Source: Malurus cyaneus samueli (taxonomy: Eukaryota > Chordata > Aves > Passeriformes > Maluridae). Taken from it: 64,000 nucleotides of DNA. The DNA lies in the NCBI GenBank assembly GCA_009741485.1, contig CM019236.1:49865003-49929002 (forward strand), in the 5' to 3' direction. The notes beneath the pieces were generated by a model that saw nothing but the letters and a program-made list of their open reading frames with translations, did not search any database and was not told where the DNA came from. A program made the position numbers and the translations under genes. Shown one piece after another: positions 61,420 to 64,000 of this stretch (its first letter is position 1; every line of letters begins with the position of its first letter).

Positions 61420-62060
61420 GCACGGTGGGCTGGCAAAGGAGGAGTGAGGGCTGTGAGGCAAGGGAAATTGATTGGTGTGATTGGCTCCTAAAGACTTGAT
61501 CACAGTTTGCTGCAGTGTGTCAGGGCTCATCTCGTGCCAGGCCCTGCCACTCTCAGCAGATTCTTGCTAAATCTGTGAGAGTCTCAACTGATGGCAGGGT
61601 TCATTACAATTGTGGGGTTTCTGCCATCAGCCGGATGAGCGTGTTCCCTGAAAAATACCCTGGCTGCGGAGTTTAGAAATGAGGAGTGATGGTGCAGCTC
61701 CAACAAGATCAGTGTGAGTGTGAGTTCATGAAGATGAACACGCAAGCGCTGATGAGCGTGGCATTGCTTTCTGACAGTGAACGCACATCAGAGGAAGAGC
61801 AGAAGGATCACTGAAAATTGAATGTCCAGGACTCCTCTCTGAACGATATCGCAACCAGCTGTGGTCAAGAAAGATGGGAAGGCCTGAGGGCTGTTTGTTA
61901 CAATCCTCCGGATAGTTTCCAGATTTTCCAGTTCATGTCCAGAGAGGGGGTTTCCACTGCCATTTGCTAACAGGAAGTGAGAAAGGTCTCCTCCCACCCC
62001 ACAAAATCCCTTTGATCTCTAAAAGGCAGCACATCTGATGTAAACTCAGTGACTTCTCAG
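61420..62060. promoter_or_regulatory. Candidate conserved non-coding block
   Basis: About 640 bases of balanced, non-repetitive sequence stand out from AT-rich flanks, without a long open frame. It includes two inverted CCAAT motifs (ATTGATTGG and TGATTGG, 61468-61487) and a perfect 10-base inverted repeat at 61588-61630. Possible enhancer or non-coding exon; conservation could not be tested. Confidence 0.25.
61588..61630. repeat. Perfect 10-bp inverted repeat
   Basis: CTGATGGCAG (61588-61597) and CTGCCATCAG (61621-61630) with a 23-base loop. The stem is GC-balanced, so it is less likely by chance than the AT-rich hairpins elsewhere. Confidence 0.8.
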
Positions 62061-63233
62061 TTGCTTTATGTCAGCAGCTCACAGGCTGCAGCCAGACAAG
62101 TCCGTTTTTCTTGGGCAGGTGTTTTGGCCAAAGTTTGGAATTAGGAGAGCACACAGGCTGGCAGGACTCACTTTCTCTGATCCTTCACATGGGATGGTGT
62201 CTGGGAGTGCCCAGGATCCTTCATCTTTGCATGTTTGCACTGCTCATGTCCAAAGCAGCAGTAATCACCTTGTGCAGCTGCAGGTAATGCTGAGATTTTG
62301 GCCATTCGTCGGGTATTTTTCAGTCATCACTCTGTGATACAGGTCTTCCAGGGTTTATACCACCATTGAAGATGAAGATGATTTATAACACACATCAACA
62401 GTCCCTTGTAAGGAGCAGAATCAGCTATAATGGTTGCCTCAAAATGAAGAGTTAAGTTTTAACCTTCTAAGTTGGAAACTAGTCAATAAAATAAATCCTT
62501 AAGAATTTTATTCTGTTCCTTCTTAATTTCCCTGTCTAGATTTGCTGAATGATAGCTTAATAATTTATTGCCTATCCACTCCTCTTTTTTTTCTCTTCAC
62601 TAACACTCAGTAGAGAAGTATTTATAATATCCAAACTCTCCTTCCCACAACATCCTAATTAATTTTTACTTCGTTTAAAATTATTAAAACTTCCTCATCT
62701 AGTCTTCCAGTTGGAAAGAATAGTCAAGCCTGTAGGGCTGGTCTCTGCAAAATTAGTTCCCTTGAACTAGTTATTACCTTGCATGGTCTGCAGGGGTCAG
62801 TTCTCAGAAAACAAAGTGAATTTCCATGGATCTGCTTTGTCAATTAGAGCCTTATGTTCAGGGCACCACAGGGGTGTGAAGGCACAACCCGAGATTCACT
62901 AAGGGGAAAGATGAATGTGTGATGAAAAGGTCTGCTTGACACGATTGCTCTAGAGCATCTAGCTTGTGTCTTGAACAAGCCATATTTTGCAAATCGTATC
63001 AGATATGGTTTTGCAACAGTCATCTGTACATCCAAGCCCAGTGCTCCACTTCTAGGTGTGTAGGGCTCCAAGATCTGGTCTAAAGTTAGAGAGGTCCATG
63101 GTCTTTGACACTCATCTATCAGCCTCTCCTGGGTCCTCCTGCATGTCTGTTTTGGCCTCCTGGAGATCCAGGCTGGGGTGGATTTCACCACCAAAAAGGT
63201 AGTGTAGTGTCTGTGTGATATCTGCTTGCATTA

Positions 63234-63235
<2 letters not shown>
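62061..63235. other. Unique sequence
   Basis: No recognised element. A minus-strand 116-codon open frame (63194-62844) starts at GTG and shows no known domain. Confidence 0.5.
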
Positions 63236-63266
<31 letters not shown>

Positions 63267-63326
63267 AAAAAACAAAACAAAAAACAAAAACAAAAAAAAA
63301 AAAACAAAAAACACCAAAAAACACCT
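63236..63326. repeat. Poly-A then (CAAAA)n-like A-rich tract
   Basis: Thirty consecutive A followed by irregular CAAAA/CAAAAAA units. No AATAAA within 40 bases upstream. Confidence 0.92.
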
Positions 63327-64000
63327 CTCAGGACTGTGTGACTCAGAAAAAAATATGTGTAAGTGCAGCCAGGTTTGCGTTACCTCCAAGCTCTATGAAT
63401 GCTACCTCTACTTGGGGAAGCCACGGGTCAATTCCTGGAGTGAAGAAAGCAGGCACTTTTGGAGCCAAGAGCTGCAATTTCACATTTGTGGACTGGGCAG
63501 CCTTAGCAGGACAACTTTGTTTCCTGGACCTTCCATTATCACAGCACTTTCTTTTTCCCCATCTCCTTCACTTGCCTGTCCTGCCTCCCCTGCTGCCTCA
63601 GCCTGGTTTATTTGATTTATTGAGAAGTCCCTTGGGAAGCTCAAGTTACAGCTTTGAAGTACACAGTGATTAAGGGTCCTTGGCATGCACACACTTCCCT
63701 GCCTCAGCTGCATCAGGCTTTGCCCACTCGAAGAGAGGCCCTTTCCTGAGTAAGGGAACAGACTTTTAGAGCTCTTGATCTTTACAAATTACCTGTGAGC
63801 CATACATCAGACTCTGGGCTTTCAACTATCAGGTTTGGGGCTTTGTTTATATTGGGTTATAGGCATGCATAGCATAGCAATGTCAGGTTTTGAGAAAAAT
63901 ATTTAAAAAAAAAAAACAAAAAAAAACAGACCCACAATGGCTGAATTTTAGCAGCTATATGGAGTTATCCAATTAAATCCTGAGCAATAATAAGAAATGC
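63327..64000. other. Unique sequence at the window end
   Basis: No gene or interspersed repeat recognised; a short A-rich run is at 63904-63927. Confidence 0.5.

Noticed and set aside
1..64000. CRISPR arrays, operons, rRNA genes, phage or plasmid features
   Set aside because: No regularly spaced repeats, ribosomal sequences or dense gene packing are seen, and the content is clearly avian nuclear DNA.

Overview
This window looks like avian nuclear DNA, most likely from a songbird (Passeriformes). Every recognisable interspersed repeat is avian: at least seven fragments of the CR1 LINE family on both strands, a SINE made of a tRNA-Ile-like head joined to a CR1 tail (positions 5234-5370, the design known from passerines as TguSINE1), and an avian ERVL-type endogenous retrovirus with its LTR. 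There are no L1 or Alu elements and no prokaryotic gene organisation. Most of the window is AT-rich, CpG-poor sequence typical of a long intron or a gene-poor intergenic region. Of the open reading frames of 60-150 codons, I could tie to a protein family only those lying in decayed retroelements.

Layout. 1-1.0 kb: unremarkable sequence. 1.02-1.41 kb: a long C/T-only tract running into a compact CpG island (about 1.41-1.66 kb). The island carries a YY1-type box over an ATG, a GC box, a CACGTG E-box and a near-perfect RFX X-box, and is the only promoter-like region seen. A gene may start here; its exons beyond the first cannot be assigned, and most of the window could be its first intron or intergenic space. 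3.1-7.6 kb: two decayed CR1 reverse-transcriptase segments and the SINE. 11.5-24.0 kb: four CR1 3' ends in otherwise unique sequence. 25.4-31.7 kb: the retroviral zone, with a solo LTR on the minus strand (25557-26141) and a degenerate plus-strand ERVL body with gag, protease, reverse transcriptase, RNase H and an integrase scrap, ending in a second fragment of the same LTR family (31555-31690). 31.7-64 kb: unique AT-rich sequence, simple-sequence tracts, an ancient-looking palindromic element (53822-53973), an AT-rich cruciform (54976-55030), a cluster of hairpins (57577-57794), and three stretches whose texture suggests conserved non-coding elements (around 38.1, 44.4 and 61.4-62.1 kb).

Nothing here forms a gene system or operon. 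The two best candidate internal exons (4377-4544 and 17944-18138, both plus strand and both a multiple of three long) rest only on splice-site shape and an open frame and are weakly supported. The most informative observations are the X-box/E-box/YY1 promoter, the palindromic element at 53.8 kb, and the inverted pair of LTRs from one retroviral family.
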